A model generated the notes under the pieces. That model ran no database searches. It saw only the letters and a program-made list of their open reading frames with translations, and was not told the DNA's origin. The position numbers were made by a program, and so were the translations under genes. DNA of 8,877 nucleotides, taken from assembly GCA_021846605.1 (NCBI GenBank), contig JAJZWQ010000128.1:1-8877 (forward strand), read 5' to 3'. Shown piece after piece: positions 1 through 6,030 of this stretch; positions within the stretch are counted from its first letter, which is position 1, and every line of letters begins with the position of its first letter. The stretch is from Bacillota bacterium. GTDB taxonomy: Bacteria; Bacillota_E; RBS10-35; JAJYVN01.

Positions 1-134
1 CCCGCACCCTGTGGGGCGGGACGCCGCCGGGCCTGGCGGGTGCCGGCCCCGCACTTCCGCGATGTCGCTACAGGGCATGGGGGGCGCGCCCGAGAAGCCG
101 CGGGGGCCGACGGTGGAAGCAGGAGGGATGGCGC
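1..134. other. Upstream region of the sulfatase gene, no supported gene
   Basis: Several frames are open here, as expected for DNA this rich in G and C, but none gives a protein-like translation that ends sensibly before the sulfatase. The frame shared with the sulfatase reads as an arginine/glycine/proline-rich string without family resemblance, so I do not extend the sulfatase upstream. The only clear signal is the ribosome binding site at its right end. I see no convincing -35/-10 pair. It could hold a promoter or the tail of an upstream gene that continues outside the window. Confidence 0.4.
121..127 (+). promoter_or_regulatory. Shine-Dalgarno sequence of the sulfatase gene
   Basis: AGGAGGG lies 7 bases before the GTG at 135, an ideal spacing. 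It decides the start: the ATG at 128 is in a different frame and too close to the site, and the reading frame upstream of 135 is not protein-like. Confidence 0.8.
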
Positions 135-1487
135 GTGGAGACGCGACCGGCGCAGAGCCGACCCAATGTGATCTGGGTATTCGGAGATCAGCACCGTGCC
201 CAGGCGCTGGGGTGTGCGGGAGATCCCAATCTACACACGCCGCACATCGACCGCCTGGCGGCCAGCGGCGTCACCTTCACGGCCGCCGTCGCCGGCACGC
301 CGCTGTGTTGTCCCTTCCGGGGGTCGCTGCTCACCTCGCGCTACCCGCACCAGGCTGTGCCGGCGCACGAAGCCCAGATGCCGCCCGACCAGCCCACGAT
401 CGCGACGGCCTTCCGGGCGGCGGGCTACCGAACGGCCTACTTCGGCAAATGGCACATGGACGGCTTCCAGGAACGCAACGGCCGTGCGGCCATGCACATT
501 GTGCCGCCGGAACGCCGGGGCGGATTTGACGACTGGCTCGGGTACGAGAACAACGACTCGCAGTGGGATAGCTGGGTGCATGGCGGCGTCGGCGCGGCGG
601 CCGCCCACTACCGCCTGCCCGGTTACGAGACAGACGCGTTGACCGACTTGCTCCTGGAGTACGTGGGGGCGCGCGCCCGGGAGCAGCGGGAGGGTCCGGG
701 CTCCCCGTTCTTCGCCGTGCTCTCCGTCCATCCGCCACACGATCCCTACATCGCGCCGGCGGAATGGATGGCGCGCCATACCCCGGGCGAGGTCCGGCTG
801 CGGGCCAACGTCCCTCAGATCCCCTCGATCGTGGACCAGGCCCGGCGCGAGCTGGCGGGCTACTACGCCATGATCGAGAACCTGGACTGGAACCTGGGCC
901 GCATTCGCGCCGCGCTGGACCACGTGGGCATCGCCGACAACACCCTCATCGTCTTCTTCAGCGACCACGGTGACATGCATGGCTCCCACGGGCAATTCCG
1001 CAAGACGGCGCCATGGGAGGAGGCGATCCGCGTCCCCTTCATCATCGGCGGGGGCGTCCCGTTCTACGGTGCCAAAACCGGGCGCGTGCCGATCCCGCTG
1101 AACCATGTGGACATCGCCCCGACCACGCTCGGCCTCTGTGGTCTGGAGGCGCCTGCGTGGATGGGCGGTACGGATTACTCGGCGCACTTCGTGCGCGGCC
1201 GTGCGCCCGGCGCCGAACCGGACTCCGCCTACCTGCAGCTGTGCGTGCCGACCGGGCACGCCAACAGCGTGGACCGGCCCTGGCGGGGCATCGTCACCCG
1301 CGACGGCTGGAAGTACGTGTGCCTGGAGGGCCAGCCCTGGCTGCTGTTCGATCTGAACGAGGATCCGTACGAACTCGCCAACCACGCGCACGACACGCAC
1401 TATGCCCAAAGGCGCCGCCAACTCCAGGACCGGTTGGCGGAGTGGATCCGGGTGACCGGAGATGAGTTTTCCCTACCCGCGATCTGA
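135..1487 (+). CDS. Type I sulfatase (formylglycine-dependent), cytosolic
   Basis: 450-residue hydrolase of the alkaline-phosphatase superfamily, predicted to cleave sulfate esters; the substrate cannot be read from sequence. Visible active-site elements in order: N-terminal metal ligands in FGDQHR (Asp18, Gln19); the formylglycine motif CCPFRGSLLTSRYPH with Cys58 as the residue to be converted (C-x-P-x-R, Phe where most members have Ser); GKWH (Lys105, His107); VHPPHDPY (His199, His202); FFSDHGDMHGSH (Asp277, His278); and RKTAPWEE (Lys290). The C-terminal LFDLNEDPYELAN (about 404-416) is the usual tail signature of bacterial sulfatases. All catalytic positions look intact and the length is normal. 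There is no signal peptide or lipobox, so it should act in the cytoplasm and need a formylglycine-generating enzyme encoded elsewhere. It converges with the downstream operon. A phosphonate/phosphodiester hydrolase of the same fold is a less likely alternative. Confidence 0.95.
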   Translation: METRPAQSRPNVIWVFGDQHRAQALGCAGDPNLHTPHIDRLAASGVTFTAAVAGTPLCCPFRGSLLTSRYPHQAVPAHEAQMPPDQPTIATAFRAAGYRTAYFGKWHMDGFQERNGRAAMHIVPPERRGGFDDWLGYENNDSQWDSWVHGGVGAAAAHYRLPGYETDALTDLLLEYVGARAREQREGPGSPFFAVLSVHPPHDPYIAPAEWMARHTPGEVRLRANVPQIPSIVDQARRELAGYYAMIENLDWNLGRIRAALDHVGIADNTLIVFFSDHGDMHGSHGQFRKTAPWEEAIRVPFIIGGGVPFYGAKTGRVPIPLNHVDIAPTTLGLCGLEAPAWMGGTDYSAHFVRGRAPGAEPDSAYLQLCVPTGHANSVDRPWRGIVTRDGWKYVCLEGQPWLLFDLNEDPYELANHAHDTHYAQRRRQLQDRLAEWIRVTGDEFSLPAI

Positions 1488-1855
1488 ACGCCGGCAGGCT
1501 CGGGCCCTTCGGCGCCGTTGTATGCTGCTGCGGCCGCATCTCGCCCCGCGCCCAATGCAGGCAGGCATGCAGCGGCATGCTCCCCCGCCCGCAGGGCGCG
1601 ATGCATGGCCTGCAGGTGCGTGGGCAAGGGCGGCCGTTCCGCCCCCCGCGATCTCGGCGTCGGCGGCATCCAGCGCGGGCGCCGCGGCGGGGCAGGGCCC
1701 CGCGCGTACGTTCCCGGGGAAAAGAGGGGCTGCGAAGCTGGGGGGTGGCGTGGGGGGCTGGCGCCTTGGGCGCGGGGAATTGGTCCGGCCGGCGGCCAGA
1801 GTTCCCTGCCGCGCAACCGGGCTTGGCCCCCCCGTCACGCCGAGACGGGCGACCG
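1488..1855. other. Convergent intergenic region with GC-rich inverted repeats, no gene supported
   Basis: Long open frames cross this 368-base stretch on both strands, but their translations are low-complexity Ala/Arg/Gly/Pro strings without domains or well-placed ribosome binding sites, so I read them as by-products of base composition. Notable structures are GCATGC-AGCG-GCATGC at 1565-1580, a longer imperfect pairing of 1561-1570 with 1603-1613 (one bulged G), a perfect 7-bp stem with a 3-base loop at 1687-1703, and overlapping stems at 1831-1857. None is followed by a T-tract on either strand. The region probably holds the 3' ends of the two convergent transcripts. Confidence 0.5.
1687..1703. 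repeat. Perfect 7-bp GC stem with AGG loop
   Basis: GCGGGGC (1687-1693) and GCCCCGC (1697-1703) are exact reverse complements around a 3-base loop. There is no run of T on either side in either orientation, so a classical intrinsic terminator is not supported. In DNA this rich in G and C such stems arise by chance fairly easily. It lies in the gap between the two convergent transcription units, where a 3'-end stabilising hairpin would be expected. Confidence 0.3.
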
Positions 1856-1857
1856 TC
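1831..1857 (-). terminator. Possible 3'-end hairpin(s) after the small ORF, two competing stems
   Basis: CCCGTC (1831-1836) pairs perfectly with GACGGG (1844-1849) around a 7-base loop. Read on the minus strand, this stem starts 6 bases after the stop codon of the 48-codon ORF. GACGG (1844-1848) can instead pair with CCGTC (1853-1857), with a GCGA (GNRA-type) loop on the plus strand. The two stems share one arm and exclude each other. No T-tract follows; on the minus strand the stem runs into a G-run. As a terminator it is therefore only tentative. Confidence 0.25.
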
Positions 1858-2002
1858 AGGACGGGAAGGTCAGGTTGCGCATCAGATCCTGGGCGTCCCG
1901 CTCGACATCGCGCTTGCTCTTCGGCTTGACCGGCGGGCGTGTGCGGTCGGGCTTGGGCGGCACGGGCGGTTTGGGCCGGGGGTCGTGGCGCTCTTTGGGC
2001 AC
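1856..2002 (-). CDS. Small proline/lysine/arginine-rich protein of unknown function (48 aa)
   Basis: I do not recognise this protein. It begins with GTG at 2002, chosen because GGGAGGAG (2010-2017) sits 7 bases upstream, the strongest ribosome binding site on this strand; an in-frame ATG at 2050 has no comparable site. The 48 residues are highly basic. A Pro/Lys/Arg-rich stretch (about residues 8-30, with repeats such as PKPP and PPKP) leads to a more ordinary tail, KRDVERDAQDLMRNLTFPS, that could form a short helix. There is no membrane segment, no cysteine and no signal peptide. It starts 74 bases after the end of the hyfB-like gene on the same strand with no evident terminator between, so it may be co-transcribed. 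It could be a small accessory or nucleic-acid-binding protein, or a chance ORF; the well-placed ribosome binding site argues for translation. Confidence 0.55.
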   Translation of the reverse strand: MPKERHDPRPKPPVPPKPDRTRPPVKPKSKRDVERDAQDLMRNLTFPS

Positions 2003-2009
2003 TTGAGCA

Positions 2010-2017
2010 CTCCTCCC
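2010..2017 (-). promoter_or_regulatory. Shine-Dalgarno sequence of the 48-codon ORF
   Basis: On the minus strand GGGAGGAG is followed by the 7-base spacer TGCTCAA and then GTG at 2002. This near-consensus site is the main reason to accept the small ORF as translated and to place its start at the GTG rather than at the ATG at 2050. Confidence 0.6.
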
Positions 2018-2076
2018 GCGCCCAAGATCCCCCACCCGCGCCAGCGCCATCCGGGGCGGCCAGACCCAAAGGCAGG

Positions 2077-4089
2077 TCAGTGCAGCGCGGCGACGACCGC
2101 CAGCCCCACCAGCACCGCCCCCACGAGGTAGCCGACGTAGTGCATCACATCACCCGATTGCGCCCGATGCCGTACGGCCCCAGACAAACTGGCGGCCACA
2201 TGGAGCAGCGGCCGGTACACGTGGTGCTCCAGGCGGAGCACCACCCGGGTGCGGTAGCGGAAGCCGCCAACGCCGGGTCTGGCGTGGGGTACGCGGGCGC
2301 GCCGCAGCGCGAAAACCCCTGCGAACGTCAGCCGCAGGGGATGGTTGAGCCCCTCTGCCGTCCAGTAGTGCTCTGGCGATTCGGGCTCCCCCCCCGTCCA
2401 GGTACCGGCCGTCCGCACGCGCCGGAAGCGGCGGGAGAGCCAGTACACCGCAAGCCCCAGCACCACCGCGAACAGGGCCAGATCCCAGGGAGACGTCACG
2501 TCGAAGCCACCGGCGGCGAAGATTACGTTGCCGCTGGAACCGGCGACCCCGCGGAAGAGCGCCGCACCCAGACGGACGATGGTGGCATAGGGCACCGGCG
2601 TGCGGTAGGTGGGGGCGATCAGGGGCTGGCCGTGGGCGACGGCGTGGACGGCGCCTGCCAACCACGGCAGGGTCCAGCCGGCGGCGACCCCAGACCCCAC
2701 GCCGATGGCCGTTCCCAGCCACAGGCCCAGGGCCGCCAACCGCGGCACATCTGGCGCCTGCGCGGCCGCCGCACTGCGGGCCGGACCCAGACAGCCGATC
2801 CCGACCCAGCGCAGATACAGGGTCAGGCCGGTGGCGGTGACGACGGCCACCAGCGCCCCCAGCACCGCCATGGCCAGGTGCAGTTGGGGGTTGGCGGGTG
2901 TCGGCACCAGGCAGGCCTCGATCAGGAGCCATTCGCCAAGGAACCCGCCGGTCGGCGGCAGCCCCGCCAGCGTGGACGCGGCGACGAGCAGGGGGCCGGC
3001 CGCCCTGGGCATCCGCCGCACGACCCCGCCCATCCGGTCCAGCAGGCGCAGACCGCCGCGCTCCTCCAGCCAGCCAGCGGTCGCGAACAGCGTGAACTTC
3101 GCCCCGGCGTGCGCCGCCAAGAGCGTCATGGCGCCGGCGACAGCCATCGCACCTGCCGAGCCGGCGCTCACCCCCTGCAGCACCATCGCAACGCCGACCG
3201 CCGTGAACACCAAGCCCAGTGCTTCCAACGTGCCGTAAGCCAGCACGCGTTTGGCGTCGCGCTCGATCAGCCCGAAGAGGGCGCTGAAGGCGGCGCCGAC
3301 CAGGCCGAAGATCGCGGTTACGACCCCCAGGGTGAACTCCGGCGGGGCCAGCCACTGCACGACCCGCAGGAAGCCGACGACCGCCACGGCGGTCAAAAGG
3401 CCGCTGAAGAGCCCGGCCACGTCCCCGGCTGCCTCCGGTTCGGCCAACGGTACCCAGACCTGCAGGGGGAAGAGCCCGGCCTTGGCCCCGAAGGCGAAAA
3501 GGGCGGCCACGGCCAGCCAGGCCGCGTCGGCGCCGGAAAGGTGCGGCGCGGGGCCGGCCGCCACGATCAGCAGGGCGAAGAGCAGCAGCCCGGTGCCGAA
3601 TTCCGAGAGTCCCAAAAGCGCCCAAGCGGCCCGGCGGACGCGGAAGCGATCACGGATCAACAGGAAGTACGCGCAGGCCGTGATGGCCTCCCAACCGAGC
3701 AGCAGCTGCAGTGGCGTGGTGGCGGCCAGAAACCACGCCACTCCGAGCACCAGGGCGTGCAGCAGCAGTCCGGTGCCCGCACCGCCCGCCGCGCCACCGG
3801 CTGCCCGCAGCCCGCCGGTGGCGACAAACAGCGCCCCGCCCAAGAGCGCGCACGCAGCCCCCAGGCCCGAAAGCCGGAGGACCACGGGGGGAAAGGGCGC
3901 CGGCAGCGGCAGGCTCACGTGCGGGGGCGCGCTCCCCAGGGAGGTGATCGCCCACGCGGCCAGACATGCCCCGGACAGGGCCAGAAGCAACCCCACCGCC
4001 CGGGCGGTCGAAGGTCGCCCGACCCCCCGGGCCGCGAGCGCGGTCGCGACCAGCCCGCACAGCAGCATCGCGGCCGGCCAGGCCGTCAT
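2077..4089 (-). CDS. hyfB: HyfB-like antiporter/proton-conducting membrane subunit (NuoL/M/N family)
   Basis: 670-residue polytopic inner-membrane protein, about the length of HyfB, with about 14 or more membrane helices. It starts at ATG 4089, overlapping the small-subunit stop by 4 bases (ATGA). Family landmarks: Glu134 in GWEAITACAYFLLI (TM5 glutamate), Lys203 in GAKAGLFPLQVWVPLAEPEA (TM7 lysine), RDAKRVLAYGTLE (277-289), His327/Lys331 in AAHAGAKFTLF, GLPPTGGFLGEW (377-387), and the HyfB/HycC-type tail with GEPESPEHYW (567-576) and a last helix at about 650-667. In the complex it would form one proton or sodium channel. Oddities: the TM8 lysine expected in the SGxxIK segment is Ala234 (SGLLTAVAVVG), and the usual RAHPEAPS loop reads LAEPEAAG. 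It is the last gene of the complex, whereas hyfB normally comes before hyfC. A NuoN- or NuoL-type label would be close, but the C-terminal extension favours HyfB. Confidence 0.9.
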   Translation of the reverse strand: MTAWPAAMLLCGLVATALAARGVGRPSTARAVGLLLALSGACLAAWAITSLGSAPPHVSLPLPAPFPPVVLRLSGLGAACALLGGALFVATGGLRAAGGAAGGAGTGLLLHALVLGVAWFLAATTPLQLLLGWEAITACAYFLLIRDRFRVRRAAWALLGLSEFGTGLLLFALLIVAAGPAPHLSGADAAWLAVAALFAFGAKAGLFPLQVWVPLAEPEAAGDVAGLFSGLLTAVAVVGFLRVVQWLAPPEFTLGVVTAIFGLVGAAFSALFGLIERDAKRVLAYGTLEALGLVFTAVGVAMVLQGVSAGSAGAMAVAGAMTLLAAHAGAKFTLFATAGWLEERGGLRLLDRMGGVVRRMPRAAGPLLVAASTLAGLPPTGGFLGEWLLIEACLVPTPANPQLHLAMAVLGALVAVVTATGLTLYLRWVGIGCLGPARSAAAAQAPDVPRLAALGLWLGTAIGVGSGVAAGWTLPWLAGAVHAVAHGQPLIAPTYRTPVPYATIVRLGAALFRGVAGSSGNVIFAAGGFDVTSPWDLALFAVVLGLAVYWLSRRFRRVRTAGTWTGGEPESPEHYWTAEGLNHPLRLTFAGVFALRRARVPHARPGVGGFRYRTRVVLRLEHHVYRPLLHVAASLSGAVRHRAQSGDVMHYVGYLVGAVLVGLAVVAALH

Positions 4090-4646
4090 CGCGGCATCCC
4101 TGCCGCGCCCGCCAGAGCCGGTACCGGGCGGCCCACCGCCAGGAAGAGGCCGGCGATGATGGCGGCGGGCGGCGGTGGGCAACCGGGGACGAAGACATCG
4201 ACCGGAATGACCGCGCTCAGGCGCTCCACGGACTCCGGCGCCCTGGCCAAGGGGCAGTCCGCCCGCGCGCAGGCGCCCAGCGCCACCACCCGCTTCGGAG
4301 CGGGCATCGCCCGGTAGGTTTCCTGGAGGACGGCCCGCATGGGCTCGGTCAGGGAACCGGTGATCAGCAGGAGATCGGCGTGGCGCGGGGAGGGCGTGAA
4401 CACGAAGCCGAAGCGGCTGATGTCGTAAGGCGGGGCGGTGAGGAGTTGCAACTCGCTCTCCGGCCCGCCGCACGAGCCGACATCGATGTGGCGGATGGCC
4501 AGCGAGGCCCGTAGGGCCACGACAGGCTGCTTGAGCAGCAGTTGCGGCTGCGGGGTCCCCGGCGGCAGCACCGCGGCATCGGCGACGGCGGGAAAGCGCG
4601 TCGTCCATGGTGCCGACCACCCGCCGAGCCAACGCGAAAAGAGCAT
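4086..4646 (-). CDS. hyfI: HyfI/NuoB-like small subunit with an altered [4Fe-4S] ligand set
   Basis: 186-residue soluble subunit of the NuoB / group 4 hydrogenase small-subunit family, which holds the [4Fe-4S] cluster next to the large-subunit active site. It begins at ATG 4646, ten bases after the large-subunit stop, preceded by GGGGGAG. Landmarks: HIDVGSCGGPESELQLL (53-69), YDISRFGF...SPRHADLLLITG (74-97), ALGACARADCP (122-132), and VDVFVPGCPPPPAAI (149-163). Group 4 enzymes read DCGSCNGCE at the first motif; here Cys59 stays but the second CxxC cysteine is Pro62, and the cysteine before the motif is Val56. Cys126 and Cys156 are the canonical third and fourth ligands. The only other cysteine is Cys131, near Cys126, so exactly four cysteines exist and a rewired cluster is possible. 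Loss of the cluster is the alternative. The C-terminus overlaps the hyfB-like start by 4 bases. Confidence 0.9.
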   Translation of the reverse strand: MLFSRWLGGWSAPWTTRFPAVADAAVLPPGTPQPQLLLKQPVVALRASLAIRHIDVGSCGGPESELQLLTAPPYDISRFGFVFTPSPRHADLLLITGSLTEPMRAVLQETYRAMPAPKRVVALGACARADCPLARAPESVERLSAVIPVDVFVPGCPPPPAAIIAGLFLAVGRPVPALAGAAGMPR

Positions 4647-4649
4647 GAT

Positions 4650-4656
4650 CTCCCCC
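4650..4656 (-). promoter_or_regulatory. Shine-Dalgarno sequence of the small-subunit gene
   Basis: The minus strand reads TAGGGGGGAGATCATG: the large-subunit stop TAG runs straight into the G-rich site, followed by a 3-base spacer to ATG 4646 (5 bases if the G-run alone is counted). This favours the ATG over the longer open frame reaching back inside the large-subunit gene. Confidence 0.55.
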
Positions 4657-6030
4657 CTAACGGTCCAGCGCCGCCACGGACAGCGAAAAGCTGGCATCAA
4701 TGATGGGCAAGTCCTGCAGCACGTTGCCCGCGGCGGCGGCCGGCGGGACCACCGCCCAGTTGACGGCGGAAGCCGACCGCACCCGCACCCACGGCACCGG
4801 GCCGGGGCAGACCAGGTAGACCAGTTCCCCGCGGGGCGCCTCGACGCGTGCGCACCAAACCGTGCCCACCGCAGGGGGTCCCTCCGGCGGGGGGGCCGCG
4901 CCGTCGGGTCCGCGGCCCCCTGCAAGCCATGTCAGGCTGGCCTCCACCTCGCCGACGCGGATACGGTAGCGCGCAAACGCGTCCCCGCCCTCGGCGACGC
5001 AGCGCTCGGGCGCCCCGGCCCGCGCATACCACCCGTAAGGCGCGTCGGCGCGCACGTCGTAGGGGAGGCCGCAAGCCCGCCCCGCCGGGCCGACCGGCCG
5101 CAGCGCTACGGCGACCTCGGGACAGACGCGGCCAGCGGTGTGCAGACGATCGAGGAACGAGGCGGAGCGGTCCAACTGGTCGATGATGGCCGCAAACCGG
5201 GAAGCGACATCCCCCAATGTCTGGTCGGGGTCGGGCTCGGCCAGTTCCCGGGCACCGCCCACGGTCAGGACCCCGCGCTGGTAGCGGTGTCCGGTCCAGC
5301 GCTGGCAGTAGCGCAGGACGTGCTCCTTCAGGACAAAGAGTTCGGCCGCGGCGGCCGGCAGCCCGGTGGCGTTGGCCAGCGCCGCCAGATCCCCCAGGTG
5401 GCTTGCCAACCGCTCCAGTTCGGCCATGATCGCGCGCTGGCGCTCCTGTCCGGCTGGCACCGCCCGGCCCAGCGCGGCCTCCCAGGCCAGGCAGTAGGCC
5501 AGGGCGTGGCCGACGGGCGCGGTGCCGCTGACGCGCTCGGCCAGCGCCAGCCCGCCCTCGGGGCCGGCCGGTCCCATGCGCGCCTCGAGTTGGCGGGGCT
5601 TGTATCCGGAGCGGAGGTCCAGGCCCAGCACCTCGTCGCCCATGACGGCAAAGCGCCAGCCCAGCGACTCGGCCACATCCGCCCGAACCGGTCCCAGCGG
5701 AAAGGTGAAGATTCCGCGCCCGATGATCGCGCGCTCCGGAGCCGGCTGGGCCCACGTAAACCCCTCAGCCGCCAGACGCGCTTCCTCCAGGGTGGCGGCC
5801 CCAACACCCGCCAGCGACGGCCGGCTGGGGGGGGACGCGGGGGCCGCCAGGCCGCGGACGGCGTCGGCCACACAGTAGACCGCCAGCACGCTGCCGCCAT
5901 CGGCAGGGGAGGGGATCCAGGTCAGGTGCAGCAGACGGGTCGGTTGGGCCGCGAGCCGTGCGGCCAGCACCTCCCCGAAGCGCTCCGGCACCGTCTCCTC
6001 GATCGGGCTGACCACAACCGCGCCAGTCAC
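4657..6030 (-). CDS. hyfG: HyfG-like large subunit (NuoC-NuoD fusion) lacking all NiFe-binding cysteines
   Basis: 457-residue subunit corresponding to the group 4 hydrogenase large subunit / complex I NuoCD. Start GTG 6030 overlaps the hyfF-like stop by 4 bases (GTGA) and follows GGGGGTGG. Residues 1 to about 95 are a shortened NuoC-like domain; PSLAGVGAATLEEARLAAEG (71-90) keeps only traces of its ERExxDxxG signature. The NuoD-like domain begins near FTFPLGPVRADV (108-119) and includes GLDLRSGYKPRQLEARM (136-152) and AELERLASHLGDLAALA (203-219). Known hydrogenases carry RVCGIC and, near the C-terminus, DPCxxC. Here these are RVSGTAP (Ser168, Ala171, with His175 retained) and SFSLSVAALDR (Ser451, Ala454). 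No NiFe site can form by the known chemistry. The protein ends at DR with no cleavable tail. This fits the hydrogenase-related (Ehr) type; electron donor and acceptor are unknown. A quinone site as in complex I is a possibility only. Confidence 0.9.
   Translation of the reverse strand: MTGAVVVSPIEETVPERFGEVLAARLAAQPTRLLHLTWIPSPADGGSVLAVYCVADAVRGLAAPASPPSRPSLAGVGAATLEEARLAAEGFTWAQPAPERAIIGRGIFTFPLGPVRADVAESLGWRFAVMGDEVLGLDLRSGYKPRQLEARMGPAGPEGGLALAERVSGTAPVGHALAYCLAWEAALGRAVPAGQERQRAIMAELERLASHLGDLAALANATGLPAAAAELFVLKEHVLRYCQRWTGHRYQRGVLTVGGARELAEPDPDQTLGDVASRFAAIIDQLDRSASFLDRLHTAGRVCPEVAVALRPVGPAGRACGLPYDVRADAPYGWYARAGAPERCVAEGGDAFARYRIRVGEVEASLTWLAGGRGPDGAAPPPEGPPAVGTVWCARVEAPRGELVYLVCPGPVPWVRVRSASAVNWAVVPPAAAAGNVLQDLPIIDASFSLSVAALDR

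Noticed and set aside
231..1421. 396-codon open frame on the minus strand opposite the sulfatase
   Set aside because: The sulfatase on the plus strand has all family motifs; the opposite frame has none.
1473..2069. Open frames on both strands across the 1488-1855 gap (148-198 codons)
   Set aside because: Translations are Ala/Arg/Gly/Pro-rich and several mutually overlapping frames look equally open; only the 48-codon frame at 1856-2002 has a proper ribosome binding site.
1939..4317. 792-codon open frame on the plus strand
   Set aside because: It lies opposite the hyfB-like and small-subunit genes; the translation is a Gly/Gln/Arg/Pro-rich low-complexity string without a domain, while the minus strand shows clear family motifs.
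4657..6030. Functional [NiFe] hydrogenase (formate hydrogenlyase) annotation
   Set aside because: All four NiFe-ligand cysteines are absent from the large subunit, so a hydrogenase call would be misleading despite strong family resemblance.
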